From: Lycocorax pyrrhopterus obiensis
Taxonomy: Eukaryota > Chordata > Aves > Passeriformes > Paradisaeidae
DNA: 64,000 bases
Assembly: GCA_014706295.1 (NCBI GenBank)
Contig: JACSVZ010000007.1
Span: 53,830,975 to 53,894,974 of the forward strand
Reading direction: 5' to 3'
The position numbers and the translations under genes were made by a program. The notes beneath the pieces are model-generated. The model saw nothing but the letters and a program-made list of their open reading frames with translations. It was not told where the DNA came from and made no database searches. This document shows positions 47,180 to 59,667 of this stretch, piece by piece (positions within the stretch are counted from its first letter, which is position 1; every line of letters starts with the position of its first letter).

Positions 47180-47219
47180 CAGTATGACATTCCAAGGGAC
47201 AGTATGACATTCCAAGGGG
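47180..47219. repeat. 20-bp tandem duplication
   Basis: CAGTATGACATTCCAAGGGA (47180-47199) is repeated at 47200-47219 with a single last-base change, A to G. Confidence 0.9.
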
Positions 47220-47373
47220 CAGCATATTTCTGATCATCTTTTCAGCACAGCCCCAGCTCCTACCAAGAGTCTGTCCTTGTCTCCATTACATCCTTCAGTG
47301 CCCAGCCCTCCTCCTTACCCTTCAAAATGTTCCTTCCCCCCGCCCCCCATTGTGCTCATTCTTTTAATAACAG

Positions 47374-47640
47374 AGTGGGTTAGGTTGGAAAAAACTTTAA
47401 GATCATTGAGTCTGTTAACCCAGCATTAAACCATCTCCCAAGTGCCACACCTGCACATCTTTTAAATTCCTCCAGGGACAGTGACTCCACCACTTCCCTG
47501 GGCAGCCTGTTCTGGGCAGCACCTTCCCTGGGCAGCTTGACCACCATTTCAGTGAAGAAATTTTTCCTCATATCCAATCTAAACCTCCTGGCACAACATG
47601 AAGCTGTTTTCTCTTGTCCTATTGTTTGTTTCTTTCATTT
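47374..47640 (-). mobile_element. CR1 LINE remnant (antisense)
   Basis: GTTAGGTTGGAAAAAACTTTAAGATCATTG is a decayed CR1 3' end in reverse. It is followed in order by CAGCATTAAACCAT, TTTAAATTCCTCCAGGGACA, CTCCACCACTTCCCTGGGCA, GAAATTTTTCCTCATATCC and AACCTCCTGGCACAAC. All are standard CR1 3' region words. About 265 bp are kept, with a small internal repetition of the CCCTGGGCAGC region. Confidence 0.93.
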
Positions 47641-50600
47641 TCATAATTCTTCAATCTTCACAACTTCAGGTTTGTTACCAAGTCCAGAAGCAGTCTCTGA
47701 TATGGGAGGATAAGTTGGGAGAAGACTTAGTGGTGAGGGGAACAGAGCTGGCAGATAAACCTGGGATGTGGCTGAGTCCCAAGCCCTCCTTGTCCAGAGA
47801 TACCTCTGCTCCCTGAGAAGGGATTATACTGGGTGGGATCTCATACTACTGCTGTTTCCCCATTTCCTCCTGCAGCTCTCTCCATGTCCTTTGGATAAAC
47901 AGCTGCAGAAAGGGAGCCTTTGTTTCCAGAAGCGTTGGGGGAATGGCTCGTGGTGGTACAGATAACCCTGCCTGTTGAGGAGAGGCTGCAGTACAACTGG
48001 GAGGGTACACAATGAATTATTCACCAGCTGTTTCCTCTCCTTTCAAGACATTTTCTGTAAAAACAGGGGCTGGAAGTGGTGCATGTGAGATGTGCAATCA
48101 ACCACACAGAAGGAGTTTGAGCTTTTGGCTTGCTGGGTACTCAGATCATCTGTCACGAGGAACTGGTTTGTGCAAATCTGTCTGGGCCTCCATGATGTTT
48201 GACTGCAGGTGGCCCATAAATGTGTTTTCTTTTTCTCTGAATGCCTGCTGAAGACCTGAAAATCTGATTTACAGAAGTGCCAGGTGCCTGCATCTTTGAC
48301 AGACATTGGTAGGAGTAGGAGGTAGGATGCTTTAACAGAGAGAGGCACAGTGCCACGCACCCCCATGAGTGGGCTCTTGGGGCTTTCTGCTTGGGCCCCT
48401 GGCTGTTTGCAGCCTCTCCTTTGCATGGCCCAGTCCCTAAGGAGGAGACAGTGACAGCCCCTCTCCTTGGGCTGCAGATAAAGGCGATGCTCTCACACTG
48501 GTGAGCACTGGGCTGCATTGGTGAGGTGCTATGGAAAGAAGCCCGTGAGAAAAAAATACAGGTCCGCACGCCTGAGTCCAGCACTGGCAAAAAGCAAGAT
48601 GTGAATAAAAGGCATTCCTGCTTTTTTTTTTTTTCCTTTTCTCCAACCTGGCTGTTCAAACTGCCATGAAAAATATATCAGTTCTTTTCTTTTATAACCT
48701 CTTACAAGCTCTCAATTTTAGCCTCCACTCCCCAGAGCCCATAAAATAAATGGGTAGAAACACCATAAAAATGAACAAAACCCCAAACCATAGCTAGTTC
48801 ATATTCCGAGTGTCTCATTAAATGCGTATTAAGGAAAGTCCCTCATCTTACATAAATATGTAATTGTTTATAAATCTGTAACTAATTTTAAGCTATTTGA
48901 AACAGCCTTATAGTAGAATGACCTTCTAGAAATTGAAGGGGGTGTCGGCTGACTGCACTAAAGGACAAAAACAGATTAGATGTGAAATACCTCTATTTTA
49001 ATATATTTGGAAAAATTTCCCAGAAAACTTACAGATTAAAAAAAAAGGTAAAATTGCTCATTTATTTCATGTTTTGGCTTTAAATAATAAGAATATTTTC
49101 CCCCTAGGAGCTCAGCACCCTGCCATATCCAGGAACTGAGGACTTAACCAGGAACCAGCTGGTCAGGCCACCTTCCTCTCCTGCTGTCGCTTTTTAGCAG
49201 TGGGTACTCAGCCTGCTTTCTGCCATCACCTCCACCTCTACAGGGCAACTGCAGAGACGTGAGAGAGGTTATTGCGAAAGGACAGTATCCTCTTGTACTG
49301 CCTTGTCCATTTGCATAAGAGCTATCTCAGAGCTGGAAAATAGTCTTTTGCGCCTGCAGTTCCAAGGGAAACTCATGGCAGGGGGAACAGAGGAATAGAC
49401 ATAAAAACAAATGGACACACACATTTCATTTCCATTCCTCATGCTGAATATTAATGTACAGTGCCTTGAACACCTGGCCTTTGCAGCCAAATCCTACCTG
49501 ATCCCCTGGCCATGGATGCAGGGGATGAGAAGTGCTTCCCAGTCTCCCAGGTTACATGCTGACAAGGTCTAAGCATCAAGTTGAGACTTTCCCAGCCATT
49601 TCCCAACCCTAGCCAGGTCCTATTCCAAGAAAAGAAGAGCAAGGTAAAGTTCTGCATCCTCTTTCAGCATTGCCCCCAGTTGAGGAGCATCCTTCACAGG
49701 TGCCCTCCTGCTCCCAAGTGTACCTTTGTCATGAAACCAGAGGGCTGCTCCAGGCTTTCCTCAATCTGCCTGGGGAGAGAGGAAACTCCATCCTGTCTCC
49801 TAAAGGAAGCTGGAAACAGCCGAGTTGATAAGAAGGAAATCCATCCCTGTCCTAGCTGTGCCTGGGCTCCGGCACGGACTCCGTCTCTGAGTGCTTTGGA
49901 GGGGAGTTAAAACGTTGCTGCCCCTTTGGTGGAGACTGAGCTGGCCCCAGAGTGGGGTCGAGCCTGTGCTGCTGCTATGGGTGGGTGCACGATGACAACC
50001 CACATGATTACGTTCCCAGCAGTGGGTACAGTGAAGTGCTGCCAGATGATGACACCTCACACGGTCCCAGAGATGCTTTTAGATTCATCTATTAATAGCT
50101 CTCTGTGTTTTCATTTCTGGAAACATAAATATGTATCCCCAAATGCTCCTGATTTTCACATGCCTGGAAGTTGGTAAATTGGTGACTGATTTCAGATCTG
50201 TCCAAGGTAAGGCTCTGCGATTGATCGGCATGTCCGGAGCCGTCCTCGCCTCACTCCTATGCCAAAATCCTGGGAGCGTGTGCTCATCACAGTGACAGGC
50301 TGGGAACAATCTGGGGAGGAAAGCTGCAGGAGCTGGGTCAGTCCTGGAGCAGGCTGGCATAACTTCAGCTGATTTGAATGTGAATTACACCCATTTAGGC
50401 CAGGCCTGGAATTTGCCCCTGGCATGGGCTGGCTCTCTGCAGCTTCACTAAACCAGTTGTTTTTGCCTCAAAATGCTGTCTGTGGGAAAAGAGCTCAGCA
50501 AGAGCAAATCATGGTGCCAAACTCAGCTGTGATTTTGCCTATGAAAAACGCAACTAATATGAGCAATTCTTACTTCTCGTGATTTTAGATTTTAACTTTC

Positions 50601-53600
50601 TTTAGAAATTGCAGTAGTTAATGAGTGCATAGAAATGTGTGTGTATGGGATGCAAACACATAAACTCCCACCCATGAACACACACTCTAAATACTGGCTG
50701 ATTCAAGTATAAGTGTTTTGTTTCTGGATTTAAACTTCCTCCAGATTTAGTAATTTTGGAGTGGAGATTTTATCACACTATACTGCTGAGATGCTCAGTG
50801 CAAATGTTGGGTTTGATCTGGCTGCTGACAATTTCTGATTTGCGTTCTGGGCTTTGTTACTTGGTTCTGTCTCTGAACCCAAAAGTCTCTCTGGGCTCTG
50901 GACTAGCTGAGCTGCTGGTTTTGGGGTACATAGGTATGTTGGTAGGGCTCCCCACAGACCAGAGATCAGCATTTCCATCTTCCCAAAAGGTCACCTTGTA
51001 GCATCTTTTAGCTGTTGAGTGACTAAATTAAAGTGTTCAACATAGTGGCAGCAGAGGAGGGACACCAGTGACCCCACTGTTGGGAGCACATGTGTACAGG
51101 CATGTTTAAGATCAAGTAGAGTGAAATGTCCATCAAGAAGATATTTGCAGGTGATGACAAATTCAATCTGCTGAGACAAGAGCCACCATGAACCATCTGC
51201 AACTGGTGGGACAATGTCCCTGTGCCCAGCACTGCCTCTCCATCCTCTGGCAACATGAAAATCACCCAGGGTGAGCTGCTGCCTCCAGCCAGCTCAGCAT
51301 GGACCTGCCAGCTTCAAATATCACCCTGAGCTGTTATCTTATACAAATGCAGCTCTTCCTGGGATCAAAGAAAGCAACCTGCATTGAAAAAGACTCATCA
51401 GAGCTTTGTCTCTGTGCCCCCTGCTCCAGGCAGGATAGCCACCCTCAGGAGTGACAGAGGACACAGCCATGCCCTGCAGAGGTCACGCTTCACTCCAGGT
51501 GGAAATGCCATTTCTGGGCACCCTCTGGCCTCTTTTAAACGTCTTAATAAATTTAAGTCCCACATTTGGCTAAGGTAAAACAATTTGCAATTCTAGTCAC
51601 TCACATAAGAATTATTTTAGGATAAAGAGCAGAGGCATTTGCAGTCTGGTGAGACACTCCTTGCAAGTATTAATTTGGTCTTGTTGCTGGGGGGACTTTC
51701 TGGAGAAAAGAATGGTGAGAAGAGAAAAAAAGAAAAAAAAGAAAGCAGAGAAGAAAACTGGAAAGCGAAGGTCATGTCTTCCCTGTCTGGAAATGGTCTT
51801 TACCAATGATGGTGAACTGTCCTTGTCTAGATCTCTGTGCCTGGACACAGAAGGGGAGAGAGAGAGAGAGCAGCAGTTTTAGCCCTAAAAATGCAGAAAT
51901 AGGAGGGTGATATTTTGCTTTCCTGCTGCTCACAGGGAGTCACCCAAAAGCCTACTGCAGTGCAGAGCAAAACGTGGCCATAGTGATCCAACTGCTTATC
52001 GAGCTGGGGAGGGCCTGAAGTCAACTAATTTGGTAGCAGCCTGTTTGTGTAGTGTAATCCCATGTTAGCCTTGAAAATGCTAAATCAGGAGTGAAATCAA
52101 GATTTTTCTCACCACTGGATTTAGTTTAGCCTTTCCAAACGGGATAATATAGCAGAATGCTGCCTTTATTGGAGCTGTTATATTTCATCCCATTTTATTT
52201 TCTCGTTTGTCTTCAGTAGCTGAGGACTTTCCAACAGAATAGTTTTGTGCTCTGCAGGCTGCTCAGAGCAGGTCATATTAACGAGCTGTGGATAATGTTT
52301 CAGAGAGCATCTCAGAAACCAGAGGCTGTGCCTCAAACCCAGGCTGCAAGCCCCTGGACTATCCAGCATCAGGCTTCCCATTCCAGCACCGGTTTTCCCC
52401 AGCAGGACAGAGGCTGTATGAAACAAGCTATCGGCAAGATTACTGCATGGCGGGGCTCTGCTTCTAAGGGACAGGAAACTCCGTTAAAGAACCAGTGCAA
52501 GTTGCAGGGCACAGTGTGCACTGTGCTGAACTGAGTGGCACTGGTTTGGAGGCTACTGGTACATGGAAACAGTGGCACATGGTGCATCCTGGTGTTTAGT
52601 CCCTGTGTGCAAAGGCTGTCACAGGATGCATGACTCACACTTCACGGCCTTAAACTGCTTTTGTTAATGTTGCAGGCCCAAACGGCCTGGGAAAGGCTGG
52701 CCAGGAGAGATCCCATGGCTGGCAGTCCATGCACAGCCTCCTCTGCCGCCGCAGTGAGGGCGGAGGAGTTCCCGGGGGAGGGCAGCAGGCTCAGGGCCAC
52801 AGCCGCCCTTGCCTGCCTCTGCCTGACGCAGTCCACGAGTGCCTTTTTCCCGTGGCGAGAGAAAGGCATGTGAGCATTGGGAGGACCTTTTCGGCAATCT
52901 TTTGCCGTGGGGTTTGCCATCCCTCGCCCCTGGTTTCCACCAGCAGGGTGCGGGATAGGCTTGGTAGCAACGAGGACTTCCCAGTGTGTTCCTCAGGACC
53001 GGTCTGACAGAGGCATCCTGTGGGCAGTGTTGTGAAATCCAATCCGGTTTTTATTTACCCTGTGACACAGATCTCACTTTACCTGCCCTCTTCCTGCCTA
53101 CCAGCAGCTCACGCCAGCTGTGTTTTACACTGAACTCTTCCTTGAAGTCAGTGGATTTTCCACAGCTTTCAGTCACAGATCTGAGTGTGCTGATAACTGA
53201 TTACAACTTCCAAGGACTCTCCCATGCAGTCTTCTCTGTCCATTACGAAACAGAGAGGTATGACAGAGAAGGAAATCAAGTAAGTGACGAGGACAGAGTC
53301 GGTCACAAACTGAATGAATCAGCAAACACCCAGTTTTCAGTTATTTACTTTCAATAGGCCAAATCTTCAGGGCTGAATTTTTCTCTTTCAGTTCCTCTTG
53401 GGTGCTTAAATCACATGCAATACTTAGCAAATATAGATTTCCACCTCATGTGTAAAAACAATGAGATGAATAATTTTAGCACAGATGGCTCTTGTAATAC
53501 TGTTCTGGTTCCAAATATTCAAGGATTCCTTTAGAGCCCTGGGTCCTCATCCCTGGTATTTGAAAGCTAATGTTTGACTATTTTTATTTTAAATTCTATT

Positions 53601-56600
53601 CCATGTCTCAACTTCAAGGTTATAATTTTGCCCTAGAAAAGCTTAGGAAAATGAAGAAATTAAAAGACACCTCAAATACATATTTTTTGAGATCATTGGT
53701 GATTTTAACATTAGATAATTTGAGCCTCTCTAAGTTGTGGAATCATAGCTGATAATGTCAGAAAAGGGTATTCAATATAAGGTCCCTTTTAAACAAATAG
53801 TATATAAAGGAGCTGACCAATATTTAAACCTCTTGAAAAAAACCCTGTGTCACAAAGAAAAGTAGATGGTGTGAATGCAACCCAGCACGGTTTCTGCCTA
53901 GTTCCACACGATGCTGGGTGGAGTGACCCTGACCCAGACCCAGAGCAGCTCATTTGCCTCTGACCCCTTGTTCACCATCACTGCCCAGATACCCACAGAA
54001 ACCCCGTTGCCTGATGAACTCCTCACCAGGTAAGTGGTTAAAGCTTTCATTTAGACACCAAAAAAGCCCCAACAACCTACAGCTCCTACAGACTGGCCTT
54101 CAGGTTGTTGCTGTTAGCTACTCATGCTGGATATAGAGGGCACTTAGAAGCTGAAAGGTTTGGATTGGGAATCCCAAACAGGAGGTGCTGATTTTGGGTA
54201 TTGGTCTTTGCTGGTGTGTTCAGTAGCAGTCCTGGGATTTGGGCTGGAGGGAAGCTCGTTTTGTTAAGCTTTCTGCTGGGGGCTGAGTGGTGCCTGCAGG
54301 GAACCTTTCTCTGCCTTGGAAGATGAAGGTGGGCTCTGGCTTCCCTGGAGGATGTAAGAGTTGTGCTGGAGGCCAATGAGGCTTGTGTGTGTTTTGGAGG
54401 ATGGAAAATTGCAGAGCCTGTGCAATGCAGAGGGGTTGGAAAGCTCTGCCAACCTGATGATAGCAAGTTCAGTGTGGGCTGCTCCCTGATATGGGAGAAC
54501 AGACCTGTCCAAGTTATTCAGAGCTAGGGCTTAAGGAGCAGGAGAGCCCAGGGTGGGCAGTTTGCAGTGTGAGGCTGGAGGAAGGCACGTCTGCGAACAG
54601 ATGCCCTTGGGGGACACATCCCAGAGGTCTCTCACAAAGAGTAGTCAGTGCTTTTAGGAGTTGTTGCTGTGCTGGTTCAGAGACTCCCCAGACAAAGTAA
54701 TGCTTACTCTCAGAAGTATCATCTTGCTGCTTCAGATATGTCGCTTTTAGGCTGATTTGTGGCTGGGTCTGGCCCTTCCAACAGCAACTGAACATTAACA
54801 GCTGAAGGCTTAACAGTAATATGCTTAGTGTAATAAGATCAATTATATTAAATGCCTGATTAAGAGCCCCAGAGACTGGAATCCTTCCTCTGCAGGGGCA
54901 CCAGTGAGTGCCCTGGCACCAGTGGGTGAGGCTTCCCCTCCTCCAGAAGCTGTGTGTTCTACACCTCACGCTCATGTCCAGCCTGCTTTTAGGTGTAAAC
55001 AGACACTTTTTTCTCTTCCTACCACTCTTCACTCCTGGTGCAGGTTGCATCAGGGACTCTGATGTGGGTTTCCACCCTTTGAGCTGGATGGCCATCACTG
55101 AGTTGCTTCATCCTGGCTGGGAAACAGGATGTACATGAGGGCACTTCTAAAGTGGGGCTTGGGGGCACAGCCTTTGGCACCTGAGCAGCTGTGTTCACAT
55201 GGGGAGCAGTGCTGCAAAGCACCTGTGCATAGCAAAATTAGCTTTACATGTAATGGTGCTGCATGCAAAGTGCTTCAGAAAGGGGGAACTGGCTCAGAGC
55301 AAGTTGGGGAGGAATATGCTTCTATTCTATCTGCTCAGCCTTCACATTCCCAGACAAAACATGAATTTCAGATGGATGTTATAGTATACTAAATGTCTTC
55401 AACTCTCTACTCAATATACTGAAGATGCACACCAGAAATTTAGAAGAGAATTGAATCTGAATATTAAACCCGCAATTCCCCAGAGGGAAATTTTCTCAAC
55501 TTGTCTGATTCTCCAAGGAGATGGTATTCCCAAAGAGCTAATTTTGTAACTAATGATCAGATGAAATAAGGCTCTGTCGGAGGTTTAGAAGACCTAACTT
55601 GGCACCAGTTGAACACGTGGAATTTGTCATCAGTAATAATGAAAAAGTTCGAAACTTTATTGAATGTGCATTTTTTTAATTGAAAGTGCACTTGGAATTA
55701 AAACCACTGCTCTTCTTAATCTGTGAGGTGAGTAGATGATTATGTCCTCTGAAACCTGTATCAAAGGGGATGCTCTACCTTTCTATAGTGTTTTCTTTTT
55801 ATTTGAAGTCATTTTACAGAAACTGATGAAAGTTGTCATGATGTGAGAGGCAGAAAAGTTGCCAAATGTCTTGGAAACACAGGCAGCTACTTCTGGGAAA
55901 GTGGATAGCTAAGGGCTAACAGGAAGGCAACTGCTTGATTCTAAATTTAGATTCAATGTCCCAAATAACATAAATCTGCTGAATTCCATCTCTGTCTATT
56001 CAGGCCTCTTAAAAATCTTGTGCTTGGGATGCTGTGTCTCAGGACTTTTGAAGGTAAATTCTGTCCCCATTTGGCACTAGCAGAATGGCTGAGCAGATCA
56101 GGGATTATTTATTCTTTATTATTCACATATGTTGTAAAATATAGCAATTTTTCAATGTGTTCTGCCCTGGGCAACGGAGGAACACGCAGAGCACAGCAGC
56201 TCTGACCTGGGTTAGGTGAAGGAAAAAAAGGACTGGGGAAGGAAGGGTGCAGCTGGGGAGAGGTTGGTGCTGTTCCTCCTGTGGATGGACTTGCCTGAGG
56301 CGGAGGGAGGAGGTTCTTTGCTTTCCCCCTCACTCAGCAAGAGTAGTGCTGGCCCAGCAGTGGGGACCATCATGTGATTGAAACAAGCCACTGCTAGGTG
56401 GGTGTTTGTTGGGTGATGGGAGGATCTGGGTGGATGTGTGAGTAAAGGATAGGAATAAAATTGGAAGAGTGGGGAAGAGAAAGATCTGACTAATGGGCCT
56501 GTCTGAGAGCCATATGAAATGTCCTGTAGAGTCCAACAGTATATCCTCACCAAAGGTGAGCGATCAGCTGCATCCCACTGCCCAGCTGAAGGGCATTGTG

Positions 56601-56747
56601 CACTGCAGGCCAGTGTCTTGCACAGCATCTGCTCCCAGTTTTCAGGGGAAACCTGAGTGCTCTTTGCCTCCATGGTTCTTCTCTCAGCAGGGAGTGGCTG
56701 GTTTCCACTGACCCAAGCTTGGAGGAGAAGCACCTCTTGTGCACTGA
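47641..56747. other. Intergenic DNA
   Basis: No gene or transposon was recognised. A T-run lies at 48622-48635 and an AT-rich, TAAT-containing block at 48690-49080. A short purine-only run is at 51717-51745, followed by a GA microsatellite at about 51857-51869. Open frames of up to 194 codons occur on either strand without conserved features. Confidence 0.5.
51717..51745 (+). repeat. Polypurine run
   Basis: This is a 29-base purine-only tract with AGAAAAAAAGAAAAAAAAGA character. Another purine-rich segment follows it. It is low-complexity DNA. Confidence 0.7.
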
Positions 56748-56793
56748 CCTCCTTTTCTTCCCCTTTCCTCCTTTTTCCCTTTCCCCCTTTCCC
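56748..56793 (+). repeat. 46-nt homopyrimidine tract
   Basis: All bases from 56748 to 56793 are C or T, mixing C-runs and T-runs such as CCTTTTCTTCCCCTTTCC. The tract is not a simple tandem repeat. Confidence 0.85.
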
Positions 56794-58119
56794 ATACATC
56801 AAGACCTCGCTTGCATGGCCTTCATACCTGAGCCATGGCTGCAAGGAGTACAGAAGGAGAAATCAAACCCAGAAAGCAACTATGGACACCATATGCCTGA
56901 CTCTCATTGAGCGTTGGTGAAACTCCTTCATGGAGGGCTGTCAGCTAAATGGGAGGGTATGAACCTTCCTGGTTGGGGTGGATCAAGAGAGGGAGAAGAC
57001 TTTTGCTCTGTATGTGGGTCCCTGCCTTCTTGCCCTGCTGGAGTGCAGCAATCTGACCTGTATCCTGACCAGGTGACACTCCCAGGAGACATGAGGATCC
57101 ACATGCTCCCACCCACAAACCTTCCCTTGCCCGGTGGCTGGTGGTGCTCGGAATCACCCCAGGAAGAGTGTGGAGGATGCCTTTATGGGAGTGGGGTTGT
57201 GAGTGTCCAAGGGTGACACCAGTCCTGGGAGGCTCCCTGCAGCATCCAAGCCTGGATGAGCTTCCCCTCAGCAAATGCTCCAGCTGGATGACTTGGTGGT
57301 GCAGTCATGCAGTGGCAGCCGTCCAACCCTGCAAACCACAGAGCAACAGAAACTTTAAACAGAAGTTGCTGAACAGCACTTGAGGAGGGGCTGCAAGAGG
57401 CCCAAAGTACTCTGGTTGGGCCATCTCTCCAAGGATAACTGGGACAATACCTTGATCCAGTGTGGCCTCAAGCTCCTGGAGTGACTGTTGGCATCCTGGG
57501 GTGGGTGAATCCTTCCATGGAGCAGAGGGGGAGGATTGTCTGTGCTGACCTGTAAAGCAAACACAGCCATGTTTTTTTTACCTTTAACTATTTTTAGGTG
57601 GAGGAGTGGCTTGAAAGTTCAATTCTTCTCTCATTTTTGTTGGTTTTCAACCAAGCCCTGTCAAGAGTCTGGTTTGTTCCTTAGAGTCAATGTAATGAGC
57701 AGGCCAGGTCTTGCACTGATACTCCCTTACTGGATTTGGAGTCAGGTTGCCAAGGAAAATCAAGCCCTTGGGAAGCTGGGCAGCTTTCATAGCAGGTAGT
57801 GATGCCTCTTGGCTTTTTGTGTCTTCCCGGGAAGCTTCTCTTGTGACTGTGTCCTGTGGGAGCTGGTAAGGATTCACGCTGAAATCACTGCTGGGAGAAA
57901 GGGCTGCTCCAGCCTCCCCTAAGCTTTGCGGGTGCCTGTGTCTCAGGACTGAACCGTGGCTTAAGGGCTTGGCCCCAGCCGTGGGACACAGGTAGCCTGT
58001 TTGCCTTCCTTTGGAAGGGATGAGCTGCTATCCTGATAGTTCACGGGTCCTGCAAGATGCTTTGAAATCTTGTTCTAAAGGGGATAATTGATCCCTCTCT
58101 CCTCGGCGGCTGTGGGTGT
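56794..58119. other. Intergenic DNA
   Basis: No gene or repeat family was recognised. The composition becomes gradually richer in GC toward the island that begins at about 58.1 kb. Confidence 0.5.
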
Positions 58120-58870
58120 GGGAGCGATGCAGCGAGCCGGCTGGGAGGCTGGAGCAGCTTGGACCCATCGCTTTGGTGGCATCGCTTTGAACCCATCACC
58201 CCGGCTGAATAGTCGGAGTGCTTCCCTCTCAAAAAGCACCTGCATTTTAGAGTTCGGTAACTGCCAACTTAAAATCCTCCCTCTCTCCCGAGAGGAGGCA
58301 CATCTCTTGTTGCTTTTTCATCCAAAGTGCAGCAGCTCGTGATAACCCACGCTCCAGCGCTGAGTGGGGAGGGGGAACCGGACGGGTTGTGGAAGGTCCC
58401 GGCCCTGTCCTGCGGGATGGCTGGGAGTTGCACCATGGCTCCATAGAGCCCGCTTTGCTTTCCACGGGAGTGAGCACTTGGCTCTGGTATTCCTTACTGC
58501 CCGGCCAGCGGCTCCCTGCGCCGGGGCTCCGTCCCCCCGCGGCTCCGCGCTGCGGGCGCTGCTCCTGGATCCGCTGGATTTCAGAGAGCGGCTCCGCATG
58601 CGAGGGCGGAGCCTGCTTGGGTGCTGCTCTGCTGGGTTTGGAGTTTCTGGGTTTTTTTTTTTTTTTTTAGTTTTTTTTTTTTCGTTTTTTCCTTTTCTCT
58701 TTTTTCTTAATTTCCCCAGTCATTGTGGCCACTGCCGAAGGCTTTTTGTGAATCCAGCTCCGCTAGAGGGCAATGTGATCTGGCGCGGGAAGGAGCGAGC
58801 CGGCCAGGGAATGGCACGGCTGCAGCTCTGCATGGGATGGTGGCGGGCACTGGCCCGGCCTGGGCTGAGC
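58120..58870. promoter_or_regulatory. Orphan CpG-rich island with promoter-like motifs
   Basis: CpG density rises at about 58120-58240, and especially at 58370-58620 and 58755-58870. Within it are an NRF1-like TCCGCATGCGAG (58593-58604), overlapped at one base by a GC box GGGCGG (58604-58609), and a CTCF-like CCGCTAGAGGGCAA (58760-58773). T-runs at about 58651-58685 split the island. No coding exon was recognised, including the conserved first-exon sequence expected of RCOR1. It may be a promoter of an unannotated non-coding transcript or a distal element of the next gene. Confidence 0.45.
58760..58773 (+). promoter_or_regulatory. CTCF-like site
   Basis: CCGCTAGAGGGCAA matches the vertebrate CTCF core CCRSYAGRKGGCR at every position, on the + strand. 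Occupancy cannot be judged from sequence. Confidence 0.4.
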
Positions 58871-59417
58871 CAAGGGCTCGGCTCACCCTGAGTGGGACCC
58901 CACTGCTGGGGCGAGAGCAGCTCCTGTTCACTGCCAACCCAGTGCAGAGACAAGACGAGACTTGACAGTCAATGAATGTCACCGAAAAGGGGGGGTAAAG
59001 CCCCAAGGACTCCTGAGCACTGCTGAGATGGCAAAGCGTGGGTGGGGAATGGATGACACGCACAAGCATGTTCCTGCTGCGAGCAGAGGAGCCTGCCCTG
59101 GACACATCTACTTCCAGGAGATGTCAAGGATGATTGCTCTGTGCTTTGAGCACAGTCCAATGTGGTGGGAGGTGAGGCTGTCTGTCACAAGTTGTCTGTT
59201 CTCTTGTCCTCCCCTGGGGTGGGGGGGAGGTGGGTGCAGGGAGCACTTTGTTTTCATAGGGTCTGGGAGATTGTATTTTACTCAGTATATTGAAGATAAT
59301 AGGGGATCAGTTTCCTTTCCTGGTCTGGGTAAGGTTTGTTATCCCATCACTGCTTTGAGACAGTGCATGATGCAGTGTGGCTTCTCCTGGGAGTCCAGAA
59401 AGCTGTGAAAACTGAGT
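58871..59417. other. Intergenic DNA between CpG island and TTTTC array
   Basis: No gene was recognised. A short G-run block lies at about 59215-59233. Confidence 0.5.
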
Positions 59418-59667
59418 TTTTCTTTTCTTTTCTTTTCTTTTCTTTTCTTTTCTTTTCTTTTCTTTTCTTTTCTTTTCTTTTCTTTTCTTTTCTTTTCTTT
59501 TCTTTTCTTTTCTTTTCTTTTCTTTTCTTTTCTTTTCTTTTCTTTTCTTTTCTTTTCTTTTCTTTTCTTTTCTTTTCTTTTCTTTTCTTTTCTTTTCTTT
59601 TCTTTTCTTTTCTTTTCTTTTCTTTTCTTTTCTTTTCTTTTCTTTTCTTTTCTTTTCTTTTCTTTTC
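59418..59667. repeat. (TTTTC)50 pentanucleotide array
   Basis: Fifty uninterrupted TTTTC units fill 250 bases; the complementary strand reads (AAAAG)50. Flanking bases are a few extra Ts on both sides, then unique DNA. The two long Lys/Arg/Glu or Phe/Leu/Ser open frames over it are repeat artefacts. Confidence 0.98.

Larger units (their letters stand above)
38251..47373. other. Intergenic DNA between two CR1 fragments
   Basis: No known gene was recognised. Contents of note are the 213-codon minus-strand ORF at 42668-43309 and a CpG-retaining AT-rich block at about 46360-46660. There is also a poly(A) run at 45485-45502 and a 20-bp tandem duplication at 47180-47219. Confidence 0.5.

Noticed and set aside
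54514..55098. 194-codon minus-strand ORF with a hydrophobic segment
   Set aside because: The membrane-like part comes from a local AT-rich stretch. No signal peptide, homology or splice support is seen.
56212..56844. 210-codon minus-strand ORF
   Set aside because: Its Lys/Gly-rich start is the complement of the homopyrimidine tract, and the rest is Ser/Pro-rich without motifs.
58364..58891. First exon of RCOR1 in the 58-kb CpG island
   Set aside because: None of the frames encodes the Ala-rich start or the conserved Ser/Glu-rich and VVPDFDP-like segment expected of RCOR1 exon 1.
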